Of a stretch of DNA of 64,000 nt, positions 63,960-64,000 are shown in pieces. The stretch lies in the NCBI GenBank assembly GCA_964396895.1, contig CAYNGJ010000002.1, positions 186,001-250,000 on the forward strand, given 5' to 3'. Both the position numbers and the translations under genes were made by a program. Origin of the DNA: UBA2334 sp964396895 (GTDB lineage: Bacteria; Pseudomonadota; Gammaproteobacteria; Burkholderiales; Burkholderiaceae_C). The stretch's first letter is position 1. The number at the start of each line of letters is the position of its first letter. The notes beneath the pieces were generated by a model that had not been told where the DNA came from, ran no database searches, and saw nothing but the letters and a program-made list of their open reading frames with translations.

Positions 63960-64000
63960 TTGAATTGGTTTTTCCACTCGCGCAGGGTGGCAAAAGTGGC
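63956..64000 (-). CDS. gloB: C-terminal end of hydroxyacylglutathione hydrolase (partial)
   Basis: Only 14 codons and the stop are inside the window: ATFATLREWKNQFK. This is the characteristic glyoxalase II C-terminus (LREWKNxF), and gloB next to mltD is a gene order also seen in E. coli. The stop overlaps the mltD start by four bases (ATGA). The remainder lies beyond the window edge. Confidence 0.7.
   Translation of the reverse strand, partial: ATFATLREWKNQFK

Overview
The window is GC-rich chromosomal DNA with dense, short-gapped gene packing. The proteins and gene order point to a betaproteobacterium of the order Burkholderiales, most probably family Comamonadaceae. I base this on the protein sequences, the SRP RNA gene abutting dnaX, the pst-pho block, and an AT-rich repeat family of a kind I associate with that family. 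The genus is not resolved. I see no prophage, insertion sequence, CRISPR array, rRNA or tRNA. No gene-free stretch exceeds 300 bases; the longest (about 180-240 bases) hold promoters, terminators and repeats.

Layout. 1-5.3 kb: ribosomal oxygenase-like cupin protein, an unknown, an Ala/Pro lipoprotein, bamC-dapA, a methyltransferase and a small membrane protein. 5.3-12.4 kb: MFS transporter, then parE - lytic transglycosylase - parC and a RidA protein. 12.4-16.8 kb: a PAS-GGDEF-EAL protein behind a TRAP-type periplasmic binding protein. 17-21.8 kb: ppa, ygiQ, a zinc-ribbon membrane protein, a class III CoA-transferase. 22-35.3 kb: a phosphate block: OlsB-like acyltransferase, GT4 glycosyltransferase, ppk1, sixA, ppx, pstSCAB, phoU, phoB, phoR, with Pho boxes in front of pstS and ppk1. 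35.2-48.8 kb: membrane glycosyltransferase, rpmE2, rho, trxA, flavoprotein, rplS, nudL, CobD/CbiB-like protein, rsgA, M48 protease, orn, pseudouridine synthase, EI24 protein, MoCF protein. 48.8-53.9 kb: glnA - DUF4124 protein - ntrB - ntrC with a sigma-54 promoter and two NtrC sites. 54-57.3 kb: xth, folA, EamA transporter, thyA. 57.5-64 kb: flhD-like gene, ffs, dnaX, ybaB, recR, orphan Tat-type binding protein, mltD and the last codons of gloB.

The most unusual signal is a dispersed repeat with a rigid architecture: C(A/G)(G/A)CGCT, exactly 19 bases, then GCT(A), with a GGC/poly-T flank. It occurs at ten loci (eleven half-units). Five copies lie inside reading frames without breaking them (ygiQ, folA, dnaX, rsgA and the end of the GT4 gene) and a sixth covers the pstC stop codon. 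Other points of interest: a nine-A run in dnaX with stop codons close by in both other frames (candidate tau/gamma slippage), a binding-protein/c-di-GMP enzyme pair, an 86-residue basic extension on PPK1, and a lipid-remodelling gene pair joined to the Pho block.
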